A stretch of 64,000 nucleotides of DNA, taken from contig NW_008805065.1 in NCBI RefSeq assembly GCF_000004825.1, positions 186,001-250,000 on the forward strand, read 5' to 3'. Below the pieces are notes generated by a model that was not told the origin of the DNA, searched no databases, and worked only from the letters and a program-made list of their open reading frames with translations. The position numbers and the translations under genes were made by a program. This document shows, piece after piece, positions 32,725 to 44,474 of the stretch. How positions within the stretch are numbered: the first letter of the stretch is position 1; every line of letters begins with the position of its first letter. This stretch comes from Heterostelium album PN500. Taxonomy: Eukaryota > Evosea > Eumycetozoa > Acytosteliales > Acytosteliaceae.

Positions 32725-33679
32725 TTAGAACTTTCTTTCTACATATTCATCATCACTTTCTTTACGATGATCTTTTTCTTTATGATGAGATCTTTTCGTT
32801 GATTTATTCTTTCTGTGAGATGATTTATCGTCTTCACTGTCAGAGCTATAATTGTCATTACTCGAATAGTCGTTATCACTCTCACTACTACTACTACTAC
32901 TACTATTATAATCTTTGTTATTCTTTCTCTTTCTCTTTCTTTTATTCTTTTTCTTTTACTTTTTCTTTATCATTTTTATCTTTCTTTTTCTTTTGTTTCT
33001 CTTCTTTCTTGATTTGTCTAAGTAGTAATTTTCTTTGTTTCTTTGATAAACTCTCTAAGAATTCTCTTAATATACTATCGTCATCTTCATCGTCATTATT
33101 ATCACCTTGCTGATTATCTGTTGACATTGAGAATAGTGGATCTTCACGTTGTAATCTCTTAAGGTCATTAGGGTTAACATCTTTCAATGGACAATCGCGA
33201 TCACCCGATTTATGACCCCATTGCTGACAACGAATGCATCGGACATCACGTAACTCTATGCCGAACGGTTTATGAGTCACCTTGATATCGCTGGTGTAGT
33301 CGCCTTGCACCGGTGCATTCGCCAAGAACGGGAATTTCTCTGTATCTGTCATCTGTCTGATATCTTTCTTTTCATTCTCTGGTGATCGATTCGAATTGCT
33401 ATCGTTGTTGGTTTTCGTTGTCTTTTCTTTCTCTAGAGTGGCACCCGGTGGTGCAGCATAGAGAAAACTAACTTTTGAACGTTCTGCCTCCATTTTCGAT
33501 TGTCTACCGAGTGCCGCTTTGTTCTTGTAGAATTCGATTTCATCTTGTCTTTCTTTTGCTCGCTCTCTCTCACGTTTCTCATTGGCACTCGCTTTCTGCT
33601 CGGCAATAAACAGTTTCTTTTGATTCTCTTTCGTTCCCGGATGAAACGACTTCATATTTAGAAACTCTAATGACGACAT
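32725..33679 (-). CDS. cir1: CIR1-like protein (CIR_N domain, zinc knuckle, RS-like tail)
   Basis: Homologue of the RBPJ/CBF1-interacting corepressor, which also associates with splicing factors. The N terminus MSSLEFLNMKSFHPGTKEN and following Glu/Lys helix match the CIR_N domain. A CCHC-like knuckle follows (CIRCQQWGHKSGDRDCPL). The frame stops at 32942 in a Lys/Glu-coding run, but a second frame at once gives NKRKRKRKNNKDY, a Ser run, DNDYSS and a His/Lys/Ser tail ending ERKF at 32725, exactly the acidic-basic RS-like tail expected of CIR1. So the gene very likely spans both, with a one-base slip in the A/G-rich run. About 318 residues if joined. Confidence 0.8.
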
Positions 33680-34608
33680 CTTTTTTCCTCTCTTTTGTTC
33701 TTTTCTATTGATATACTATTGATTTCGTTTGAGATAAAGATTCAACTTTTAATTTCTTATTATTATTACTGAAAAATTATTATTACATTTTAATTACAAA
33801 AAAACAAAAAAGTGATTTTGCAAAATTTCACAATAAGCGACAATATTTTAAAAAACACACAAATTTAATAAAAGAAATGGAAAGGTAGTTATAAGTAAGT
33901 AGAAGAATATATTTATATTTATTTATAGATCAATTAAGAAATTCAATAAGTTTATATATTTTATTTTATTTATTGGTTTAAATAATATTATTCCCTTCAT
34001 CTTTAAATAAATAGGGTTAACCCAAAATGAAATCACACTTAACTTTATTTGTAGGAAAATTGTGAATTGCTTTAAAATCAATAAATCTATTAAAATAAAA
34101 GAAGAACTATTATTTGATTTATTATTTCAAATGAAGTTCAACTTTCATTTTGATTGGCAAAAAATCAAAAAAAAAATTAAAAAAAAAATCAAAAACAGTT
34201 TGTTTGTTTTGACACCGGGATACTGATTGGTCGGGGTTACAATGTCATAGTTTATACATTTTTTTTTTTTAGAATTAGACTTCTTTTATTCTTTACATAA
34301 TAATATTTTTAATAATTCCTATAGTTTATCATAAAGATTTTAGAAAACATTAGATTAAATATAAGGGTTACAATAATAGTTTACCTGGTTTTCAATTTCT
34401 ACTCAAAACAATCGAGACTATCCATAATCTCGTTTCTGAGATTCAATCATTATCAATAGCAATGTCATTAGCAAAACAAAAAAAGATATTCTTTCTGTTT
34501 CATATAATGAGTTTAAACAAAATCGATTATAAATAGAGAGATGAACATAGTCTAAATCAAATCATTATCCTAAACTTTAACAACTCAACTTCAACATCAA
34601 CAACAACA
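33680..34608. other. Divergent intergenic, CIR1 (-) and BP74-like (+)
   Basis: Promoter region for both genes. It includes a perfect 10-bp palindrome GGGTTAACCC (34014-34023), a GC-richer patch at about 34205-34250 and a TATA-type element TATAAATAG at 34528-34536 about 75 bp before the BP74-like start. Confidence 0.45.
34528..34536 (+). promoter_or_regulatory. TATA-type element of BP74-like gene
   Basis: TATAAATAG, about 75 bp upstream of the ATG at 34609, within otherwise AT-rich DNA. Confidence 0.5.
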
Positions 34609-35063
34609 ATGAAATTCATTCAAATATTAATTGTTTTATTAGTATCTTTAATTGCAACAAGTTCAGCTGCATTGTTTGTTTTCACAGACAATGTCAGTGA
34701 ATTTACTATTGAACTGACCGATCCCACCTTAATCCAACATGCTCGTGATCTTATCAGCGGTGCTTCAACTTCCTCCCCACATGTAATGGGTACTATTGTC
34801 AAGAGTGCTGCAAGCTACAACTCGCCATGGTCTTACTATTTGGATCCATCGACAATCAGTTTCTTTGACTTTGCTATCGAAGTGTGTGATGCTGCCATTG
34901 CCTATACTGAAGATCATCTATTAGAGGTTGGTGGTGCATTTTTACCAGGTAAATATTATCTTGAATATACAATTAAAATTTGTTAAACTAATCTTTTTCA
35001 TTTAATTTTAATTTAGGAAATGTTTGGTGTCCATGGGGATCACGTTTGGTTAGAGAAGTTTAA
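34609..35063 (+). CDS. Secreted BP74-like single-domain protein
   Basis: Two exons: 34609-34948 and 35017-35063 (GTAAAT donor, phase 1), 128 residues. Residues 1-20 ([20 protein letters not shown]) are a clear signal peptide. The mature part is one conserved domain: [55 protein letters not shown] and the end [21 protein letters not shown]. This pattern is that of the N-terminal domain of D. discoideum BP74 and of secreted bacterial relatives (proteins with YN..WSYHLDP..I.FF..A.EVCDA). The second exon supplies the WCPW end, so the intron must be removed to complete the domain. Extracellular; role unknown. Confidence 0.82.
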
Positions 35064-35079
35064 GAAGTCTGTTAATAAA

Positions 35080-35114
35080 AAGTATAAAAAAGTATGTATT
35101 ACTTTTTTATACTT
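35080..35114 (+). terminator. Perfect 15-bp stem hairpin after BP74-like stop
   Basis: Arms AAGTATAAAAAAGTA (35080-35094) and TACTTTTTTATACTT (35100-35114) with a 5-nt loop TGTAT, starting 17 bp after the stop codon. It separates this gene from convergent DNA. I infer a 3' end or insulation role; none is proven. Confidence 0.6.
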
Positions 35115-35216
35115 TCAAGATATTTAATTCTATCTATTTATTTTTATAAATTTTTGATTGAGTATTTTTCAATTTTATTTCTATCTTTGGAAAGTCAATT
35201 CATAAAACTCCATCGA

Positions 35217-35492
35217 CTACATAATATATAGTCCAATTCCATTGGGTACTAGTTTCAAACAATGATTGTTTTTATTTAATAAAAACTTATCTTTGATATA
35301 CCTAATAGTTCCAGCATTGAACTTCCCAAGCTTTCGATCCTTTTTTACCAAGCGGAAGAATTCGAAAACAGATATTTTTTTTAAGCTGATTGGAATGAAT
35401 ATTAGGCTTTTAAGTTGAAGTTTAAAAATGATTAATTTATTTATTTTAAAATTTATTTTAAAATTTTTAAAGTGGAGCTTTGGGAATTTCAA
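35217..35492 (-). pseudogene. Relic of a P-loop/Hsp20-like membrane protein gene
   Basis: The - strand holds two short stretches related to the next gene: RLVKKDRKLGKFNAGTIRYI (like its LGREGSNAGKFNAATFKYI) and NHCLKLVPNGIGLYIM (like its MHCLKLVPDGIGNYDVV), with everything between deleted or degraded. So it is a truncated duplicate lying just 3' of the parent. No start or P loop. Confidence 0.7.
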
Positions 35493-37028
35493 GGGTCAAA
35501 ACTCCATTGACAACATCATAATTTCCAATACCATCAGGTACTAGTTTCAAACAATGCATGTTATCGATGTTAATTCTCTTAGCAAAGTTTGCATGAAGGA
35601 TACGATTGTACTGATTGATTATTTGATTTTCTCCATACTCGGCATCAATAGCTTTTCCAATGATTGTAACTGTTGTATCCTTACATTTAATGGTGACCTC
35701 CTTCTGTCCTGGCAGATGAACAATCAGTTTGTAGGAAGATTCTTGATTCACAAGGTCATAGTGAAGAGCATGTTCACCAACTACATAATCCAAAGGGACC
35801 ATTACAATAGACGATTCTGTTTTTGGTAAAACAATTGAACCATTGTTTTCTGAAGTTGCTTGAGTATAGACCAACTTAAATGAATCCTTTTGGTTTTCCT
35901 CTTTTTCTTCCAAATTGTAATCAAATACTCTTGTGATAATTGGTTTGGTATTATAAAGATTCTCAGATGGAATACCAAAGTATCTCTTCATAACCGTTTG
36001 ACCAACATCGATAAATGATTCCATGATTTTTTTTTGGTTGATGACTCCTTTAAATAGAAAGGTACTCTTTATATATTTAAAGGTGGCTGCATTGAACTTT
36101 CCAGCATTGGATCCTTCTCTTCCAAGAGCAAGTATTCTAATATAATTCTGATCCAAGAAATATGAAAGATAATTGTTTGGAATATCACAATCATTAGTTG
36201 CACTTTTGAATGATTTCATGTCTGAATTAAATTGGTTTATCAACTTTTGAGGATCAGTGAACTTCTGATAGTTGATGACAATTAAAACTCTGTTCATTTT
36301 GGTGGTTTCCTGTTCCAATTTCGAAATGGTAAAGATATCTTGGATAGATAGTTGATCGAAAACATAAATAAACTGATTGGATACCAACTTGGTAGTCTCA
36401 GCAATATATCGATCTGTAATGATTCTCTCTGTAATGTTGGCAAACTTCGGGTTAGCTTTGAGACTACTGGAAATCGGTCTATGATAACCCTGAGTATCAA
36501 GTAAGATTTTGAGGATGTTGTTTGATGATTCCTTAGACTTTACAAAAGCAAAAGCTGGAGTTACAGTATCGATTCCACTACCCTCTGGCAGATTGATTCC
36601 TTCTAATCTAGAAATTAGATAAGTCTATAGAATAAAATTAATAAATTGTTTGTTTTCATTATTTTTTGAAATTTCAATAAACTTACTTTACCACTATTGA
36701 AACCACCTGTGACAGCACAAATACTTGATTGGTTTGGAGCCAATATATCTGGATTATTAATAATGACTGGCCAACCATTTGTTTCTTGAAGTGATAGTAC
36801 ACTATCTACATCTATTACACAGTCGTAATTTTTTAAATTTTTAAACAAATTAAAGATAGGCTGTGTATCGAATAGAAAACAAATAAAAATTATTAACAGA
36901 GCATTAAGAAAAATGGATCTCCAATATAAAGTGTTGTATGCATCTTTTTGGTCTTTGAATTTCTTTAATAATTCTACTTCTTCAGCTTGAGGATCCTCAG
37001 CTCGAACATTATTAACTTTAGGTTCCAT
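35467..37028 (-). CDS. Membrane-anchored GBP-like P-loop GTPase with C-terminal Hsp20-like domain (A)
   Basis: Two exons: 37028-36687 and 36624-35467 (phase 0, GTAAGT donor), 499 residues. A cytosolic Glu/Lys N terminus leads to one membrane helix (about residues 35-54, IFLNALLIIFICFLF). The P loop GGFNSGKT spans residues 108-115, and the intron falls directly after its Lys. ILLDTQG with D157 and G160 fits G3, and KLVSNQFIYVFDQLSIQDI and RVLIVINYQKF resemble GBP/atlastin-like large GTPases. The last 100 residues look like an Hsp20/alpha-crystallin fold: LIVHLPGQKEVTIKCKDTTV, ... FAKRINI, and NGVLTLEIPKAPL. The combination is not one I know. A GTP-driven membrane chaperone is only a guess. Confidence 0.7.
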
Positions 37029-37348
37029 TTTTATTTCTATATCTATGAAAATTATTGAATGACTGAATAAGTAAATAAAATTAAATTATTGATAGTAGAA
37101 AAAGAATAAATATATATATAAAAAAAAATTAAATTTTTAATTTTCATTCAAACTTAATACCAATTCGGAATTTGATGTGGTACCAATGGTAAAAAAATCG
37201 CCTAGCTTCAAAATCAAATTTTTAGGTTTTTTAATTAAATTTTCAATTTCTTTTTTTGCCATTTTTTTTGTGGTTTTTTTTTTATATTTTTATTTATTAG
37301 TAGTTACTTGTTAAGTTAGAAAATTAATAACATAATTATTATTAAGAA
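37029..37348. other. Divergent promoter between P-loop/Hsp20-like genes A and B
   Basis: About 320 bp between the start codons of the two back-to-back paralogues, AT-rich with long T and A runs. It must hold both promoters. Confidence 0.5.
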
Positions 37349-39441
37349 ATGACAGGTACAACAGAAAAAAAAAAAAAATAATTAATGTCAAAAAAAATGA
37401 TGTGAATACATTAATATATGATCAAGATGACAGAGGTCCTGGAAATCAGACAAAGCCACATACTTCAAACAATATAATATTCATGATTTTGTTGATAGTA
37501 GGAATCTTTTATTTTCACCTATCATATATAAACCATATCACTAGCAATAATAATTATAAGAATAATAATAATTCAGAGAGTGCGAACAGCATCCAAAAAC
37601 AAATATTCAATCACTACACTTTACTATTAAATTCTTTATCGATCATACATAATGACAAATCAATTTTAGTTGACCAATATAATAAAGAACAATCAATTAA
37701 CAAAGATAACCTACATTATCAATCAAATAAAGATAATCAACCACCTACAGATGATCAATCAATCAAAGATAACCAGCCAATAGTAGATGATCAATCAATC
37801 AAAGAACCATTAATAGATAATCAACCAACTACAGATGATCAATCAATTAAAGATAATCAACCAACTACATATGATAAAGATAGTCAGTCAATAACAGATG
37901 ATCAAAACAAAGATATCCAACGAATAGTAGATGATAAAGATAATCAGTCAATTACAGATGATCAAAACAAAGATAACCTACAAGTTCAAGCAATCAAAGA
38001 TAACCAGCCAATAGTAGATGATCAATCAGGCAAAGATAATCAACGAACCAAAGATTATCATTCAAATAAAAAAAACCAACCAACCAAAGTTAAACTTCAA
38101 AAACATCGATATGACCTAGCCATTAAGATCGATACACTCGAAAGTATTAAATCATCAGGTTGGAAGTTAATTTATTCAGACTCTGTTTTGAATGAAGAGC
38201 CAGATAATTACATATCAATCATTGGATCATATCAATCTGGCAAGGTATTGTTATTAAATTTATGAATCAAAATTTTTATTATTAACTTAAAAAATTTAAT
38301 TTTTTTATAGTCGTATATCTTGAATAAATTGGAATCTAAGGCAATGGAAGAACAACCATTATCGTCCATATCGCTGGTTAAATCGAATCTGGCAAAGGAT
38401 ACCTACTTCATCAATTCACCTGGTGAAAACGGACCAGTTCCAAGTGGTTGCGATTTGGTCAATGCATGTTTACTCGAAAAGTTTATAGGCCATGTCGTTA
38501 GTCTATGGTCCAACAATCATATCGTTGTTTTCAACCGATTGACATACCCAGATATCGCCTCACTCGACAAAATGAAGCTTGACAACACTGTAAAGAGATT
38601 GATTGTTTTGAACTATCATCATCTATACAAAGATAGTGATGATTTTAAACAACAATTGCTGTCGGATCTGTCAATACTTGGTGCAAAACAATTGGATAGT
38701 TTGGATATACATAATTCATTTGCCAAGATTGTTGTTCTCACCAGAGAAGATCAGAGCGATCCAACTGTGAACAATGAAGCATTTTCAATCATAAGAGATT
38801 GGGTACAAAATGGCTTGTCTCCATACAGTAGATCGGTTAGAAAGTTGAGTGCCATCAATGATTTTATGTCGGTGGCACAAGAGACTATGAAACTCTACTT
38901 TGAAATTCAACGAAACAAAAAAGAAGTAGCAAGACCATTGAGGATAGTCCCCGATTTGTGGATTTGGAGAGAAACCGTTCTTGATTATCTGGAAAAGCAG
39001 ATTAATATAGCATACCGATTGAAATTGGAGGAGAGCACAAAAGATGGACTAATTGTGAAACTTGCCAATGACGATGATGATATTGAGGAAGTCGTTTTGG
39101 CAAGAGCATATTTTGGATGTGACATGGACCTAGGTCTCAGATACGATGTTTCTCAGGAGAATAACGATATTAAAATCTCATTCGAAACATTATCACAAAT
39201 CTCTTTTGAATGTTTCCGTAAGAGTACTATCCTGGCCACCACAAATAAGATATCTCAATCCCATTCCAGTAATTATCCCAAATATATTTCCTCACTTCAA
39301 AATAGAGAACATCGAAGAATCTACGGTGAATTAACCATGGCAATTAGATTACCAGAAAAATTCCATTGTGATAAAGATTTACCAACCTCTAAAGCTCCAC
39401 AACTTGGATTAATTCAAATAGAAATTAAAAGAACCAAATAA
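37349..39441 (+). CDS. Membrane-anchored GBP-like P-loop protein with Hsp20-like end (B)
   Basis: Paralogue of gene A in the opposite direction. Coding is clear from 37402; exon 1 ends 38244, exon 2 is 38311-39441. The in-frame ATG at 37349 is separated from the rest by a run of 14 A that must be 15 (or 12) for the frame to hold, so the start is tentative (about 675 residues). A membrane helix (NIIFMILLIVGIFYFHLSY) precedes a long repetitive stalk (about 37690-38090) of units like KDNQPIVDDQSI. The P loop GSYQSGKSYILNKL is GBP-like and the intron again follows its Lys. At the G3 place stands INSPGEN, with Asn for Asp, so GTP hydrolysis is doubtful. The end (YGELTMAIRLPEKF ... GLIQIEIKR) is Hsp20-like. 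Confidence 0.68.
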
Positions 39442-39644
39442 ATAATATTAGTTTTAGAGGTAGTGATATTAAATTCTATATTTTTAGACAACTTTCTTTA
39501 AAAAATTAAATATATAAAAACTTCTTGATATTTTTGTATTCAATATCATTTATTTTCTATAAATTAGATACATTCTGAATAAGTATATACCAAAAATTTC
39601 TACAAATGTATCACTTATAAAAAATTAAACAAATTCAGATAAAA

Positions 39645-39957
39645 TAGTCTGCTGAAGACGAATTAAATTTAGTTTCACTGATATAGGTATCAAACACTCT
39701 ACCGACAGTTTGTTTGGTATTATTTCTATTCTCTGGTGGAATACCAAAGTATCTCTTCATAACATTTTTACCAACTTCTAAAAACGATCTGATAGCGACA
39801 GAACACTATCGACATCAATTTTAGCATCATAGAATCTTACTGTATCAAAATAAGAAAAACTAAAGATTGGTAGATCTAATTTATAAATCAAAAAAGCAAT
39901 AACAAGAAAAAAGAATGCAATAAAATATATAATTTGTTTTAGAATGATTTCTCCTTA
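39645..39957 (-). pseudogene. Relic of a P-loop/Hsp20-like membrane protein gene
   Basis: On the - strand: a membrane helix (YFIAFFFLVIAFLIYKL), then KIDVDSVLSLSD (gene A: VIDVDSVLSLQE), and directly joined in another frame SFLEVGKNVMKRYFGIPPEN (gene A: SFIDVGQTVMKRYFGIPSEN). So the P loop and the whole middle are deleted, and the end after GRVFDTYISETK is lost. A third or fourth family copy, dead. Confidence 0.72.
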
Positions 39958-40568
39958 ATTATTATTTTTATTTTTATTATTATTATTTAACAAAATATAA
40001 ACTATACAAACAAATAAAATAATAAATGATCAATGAATGAATATACATATCATAAAACAAAGTAGTTAGTCACATCCAATTAATTAAAATTTTAAGTTGG
40101 AACTTAAAATATTTGGTCAAAATAATAGATATATTTATGAAAACATACAAAAAAAAACTCTGTATTTTAGTTTTATTAAATTGATCTGAGATAAATTAAA
40201 ATACAAAGTTCAATATCTTACAGGTATATTTAATGATTCCATAGTTAACTCTGTTTTTTTCAATATCTGAAAAAAAAAAACCAAATGAATATTTTTTAAT
40301 TACAAAATGAATTATTGAAAAAGGTAAATAAAATTAATAAAAAAATTTCTAAATTTTATCCAAAGATCTAAAAAAAATAAAATATTTTTACAAAAATGAA
40401 CATCAACTTTATTTCAATTTTCCCATTTTTTTATAAAATAAAATAATTGTTAACTTTATTGAGTTTTTATTTTATTCTTTTCTTTATTTTTTTTTTTTTT
40501 TAATCATAAATAATTAATTAGAGAATATTTTAAACTTTTCACTATTATTATCATACTATATTTTACAA
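39958..40568. other. Intergenic before HEATR6-like gene
   Basis: AT-rich promoter and flank DNA with T runs (near 40486-40500). No gene. Confidence 0.4.
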
Positions 40569-40934
40569 ATGTCAATACAATCTCAATTCGATTATCTATT
40601 AACCAGAATCGAAAGATTGAATCCGAAAGCTGTTGTCAGTGGTGGCACTAGCGGTAGCGGTACTGTTGGTACCAGTGCAACCATAGCCACAACCGGTAGT
40701 GATAACAACAGTTTCTTTAGTAGTAATAATATTATTTTTTCACAATTAAAGAGTACTTCAAATATTAATAACAATAATAGTAATAGCAATAATAATAAAT
40801 CAAATAAAAATAATAGTAATAATAATGTAAATAATAATAAATATGATAATAATCATCATAATCATTTATCTGACTTTGAATTAGATGAATCTATTATTTC
40901 TATTATAAATGATACTATTCAATTATATCATAGT

Positions 40935-40965
<31 letters not shown>

Positions 40966-43900
40966 CAAATACACAACAACAACAACAACTTTTGAAAGAC
41001 TACTACATAAGAATCATATTGAAACTATGTCAATACGTCAATAATAATAACAATGACAGTATTGCATTGAAGTACTTTCAAATGACTATTCTGTTGGCAC
41101 AGAACAACCAACTTTCATTGCAGGAATACAGCAATGAATTAGCACCACTGTTACAAATGTTTCAGAAATACATTCAACTAAATACACCAAACACTAATAC
41201 CAATACCAATACAAGTCATAATAACAACAACAATAGCAATAATAATATTGGTAGTGGTAAGCATATGGCATCGGGATCATCATCGTCGTCGTCTTCATCG
41301 ACATCAACAACAACTTCAACATCTTCACACAATCAATTTCAATCACATCAATATACAACTGTTAGAATAGAAGCATTGAAAGCACTGTCTATTCTGCTCT
41401 ACAACAATGGTCCGTCTATTCCATCGAAATTTCACCAACCTCTCTTTGATAGTCTGCTGCTACTCGCAAATCTGCATCCTACCACCAACAACCCATCGCC
41501 TCTCTCCATTAACCAAGAAACAAAGCGATTGGCTACCATTTCAATTGGTAACCTCTGTGTACAATGTGGTTCGAAACTATCAAAGTTCTACCCACTTCTC
41601 TTTGACAAACTTTATTCAAATCTCGAGAAACTTGTTGTTCAACTTTCAAATGACCAACATATTATAAAAGTAAGTTAACAAAACAAACCAAATTATATAT
41701 TATCTTTAAGATACTTATTTATTAATAATATTCATATGAAAAACAATAACAGTTCACTTGTAGTACTTTAAGATCATTACAACTTATTTTAACTCAATGT
41801 AAAGGTGTCTATGATAATAAGGCATCTTCACTGTTAAGTATTTTGAAACGGTTGATGTTCTTTGGAACTAGTATCAATCCAAATGCTGTGCTACCATCGC
41901 AACTTCACTCGGTCGAACCCTACAAACTGGTTCTCAAGAAGAAAAAGAATAGAGATATCGGTGGCGAACTCAGTGATGGTATATCGAGTTCAGACAGCGA
42001 TATCGATGAACGTTACTCGTTTGCAAAGGTTAGACTGTCGACTCTCTCGTTGTTGTCAACGTTGTGCAAGTCGTCGGCACGTCTGTTCTTTGGGTATTGG
42101 ACAACTTTCTTGCCGTCCAACATGACGATGCCGTCGTTGTTCACCGCTGCGCTAATCGACCAAGACTACCGTGTGCGACTAGCAGCCGTCCAAGTTCTAA
42201 CAACCATATTCGATGGCTGTAAAGACCTGCTCGTTGCCATCCCAAAAGTACCTTCGACACCGACTTCCTACACCAGTTTCTCGCAGGTTCTCACATCGAT
42301 GATACAGGAATCGCATCGTGGACTTCAGCTGATCATCGAGCAAGAGAAGAATAGCAATCTACTGGTACCGTCACTCAAGTGTCTGACAATGCTCATTTTG
42401 AACTCGCCATATGAACGTCTGCCATCGGGACTGCTCTCACAGCTCATCCGACTGGTATCACCATTCCTCAGCAACGCTGCCACCGACGTCCAACTGGCTA
42501 GTTTGTCGTCGATCATCGCAATACTCTCGGCGGAACCACCAACACCCGATGAACTACAAGAGTTCCTCGCGAGCAACGACATTGTCGAACGTATCATACA
42601 GTTTGCTTCTAACCCAGCCAATACCGATCACATGAGAATCGAAGCCACTCAATGCATTCTCGCATTGACCAAACACAACTTTCAGATGTTTTGTAAGCAT
42701 CATGAGAGTATCTATACAACACTGTTCGGTCTATTGACTACACCGACATTGGACTCAACTCTTCGTATTCAAAGTTCAAAAACTATCGAAGAGATTTCAA
42801 AATCAATTCATGAATCTCAAAAATCAAATATTACCTATGTAAGAATAGAATTATATTATTTATAAAAAACTAAACATTAAAACCTAACAAACCAACTCTT
42901 CTATGCTAATTTATAGGAACCAAATGTTGAAAAAAGACTATGGGATCTATTCTTTAAATCTTTAACTGGATTAATTGAAGATCCACTACCACAAATTAGA
43001 TCATCCATTTGTAATTGTCTTTCACATTTAACCTCAAATGTATTTGCTAATCTACCAGTATGTAATTGATATATAAATTTATTCTAGTTTCAAATATTAA
43101 TATTAATATTTCTTGATTAGATTCAATTACAACTTCACTCTGTAACTGTTATTCTTGGATTAATGTCAGATGATTCTTATTTGGTACGTGCCAGTTCCTG
43201 TAGAACCATTGGTATGTTTGTTAAACTTGAGACTCTGGCTGATGACACTACCTTCCTCTCAAAGGCAGCGAGTTGTCTGTACAAATCGATGTGTGACAAC
43301 AACATCAATATTCGTATAAAGGCATGTTGGTCACTTGCAAACCTATGTGACCATCTCGTTTCCATCAGAAAAGATGAGGTGTTCAATGACATTCCAACTC
43401 TGATTCTCTCCAAGGTTGTAGAGGTTCTATTGCTGGCATCCTATGATAATCCAAAGGTGAGAAGCAATGCTGTCCGTGCTCTCGGTAACTTTGCTCGATT
43501 TGCACCACGTGAACTCCTCTACAATTCGACACCGGTCGACATTCAAGACATATTCGAAACGATACAACAGAATCAACAGTTACAAAATACCAATGGTGAT
43601 CTTTCAAAGATCAACTCGGTAACTACTCCCCCCAACACTCCAGGCGGTAGCACCAGCAATAGTAATGAGCAAAACAGCTTGACTTACAATCACAAGAATA
43701 TGATGGATCACTACATTAAGAATCACCATAAATCTCTTATAGACAGAATCATAGATTCTTTGGTGATTAACGCTGCCGAACCTTCGACCTCGTTCAACTT
43801 TGTCAAGGTGAAATGGAATGCTTGCTATGCTCTTGGCAATCTGTTTTACAACAGTGATATCCAATTCGACCCAACACCAAAGTGGCTACATCAAATCTAC

Positions 43901-44474
43901 GAGACACTCGTCATTCTCGTACAGAACTGTAAAAACTACAAGATCAAGATCAATGCCTCTGCTTCTTTGGCCACACCAACACATAATCGTCTTCAATATG
44001 GTGAAGACTACCAATCGATCTTGGAAACCATCATCAATTCACTCTCCAATGTAAATACACTTGTTGACCATTCTGAATATCAATATAAAGATATACTTGA
44101 AAGACAAGTAAGTAATTAAATAACAATAATTCAAATTGATCTCTTTACTAAAACTATAACATTAATAAACAAAACAATAGCTTGGAGTATCATTAATTCA
44201 TTTATTAGGTGAAATGACCTATGATGAGATCGAAACCTATCAAACATTGCTGCTGAATCACAGTGAAATTATTTATGAAACCTTTGAAAAGTTGAATCCA
44301 ACCGATCAGATAGGAAAGAAACAAGACAGACCTACAGCAATGGAGTACAATCAGGGTATGGCTACTATTAAGCAATTCATAGACCATTACAACAACAACG
44401 ATACACAATTTGAAAGTGACTGCCAATTTAAATTGACAAATTTAAAAAAACTTTTTGAAAACCAATTCGAATGA
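40569..44474 (+). CDS. heatr6: HEAT-repeat protein, HEATR6-like (DUF4042)
   Basis: Five exons: 40569-41669, 41753-42838, 42917-43057, 43121-44107, 44181-44474, all phase 0, 1202 residues (human HEATR6 is about 1180). HEAT-like helices run through the chain: TVRIEALKALSILLYNN, YRVRLAAVQVLTTIFDG, QIRSSICNCLSHL, IRIKACWSLANLCDHL, PKVRSNAVRALGNFARFAP and VKWNACYALGNLFYN. The segment after exon 2 start (RLMFFGTSINPNAV, DSDIDERYSFAKVRLSTLSLL and LFFGYWTTFLPSNM) matches the DUF4042 region of HEATR6. Low-complexity Asn, Gln and Ser tracts fill loops in exon 1 and exon 4. A scaffold; precise role not established. Confidence 0.82.
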
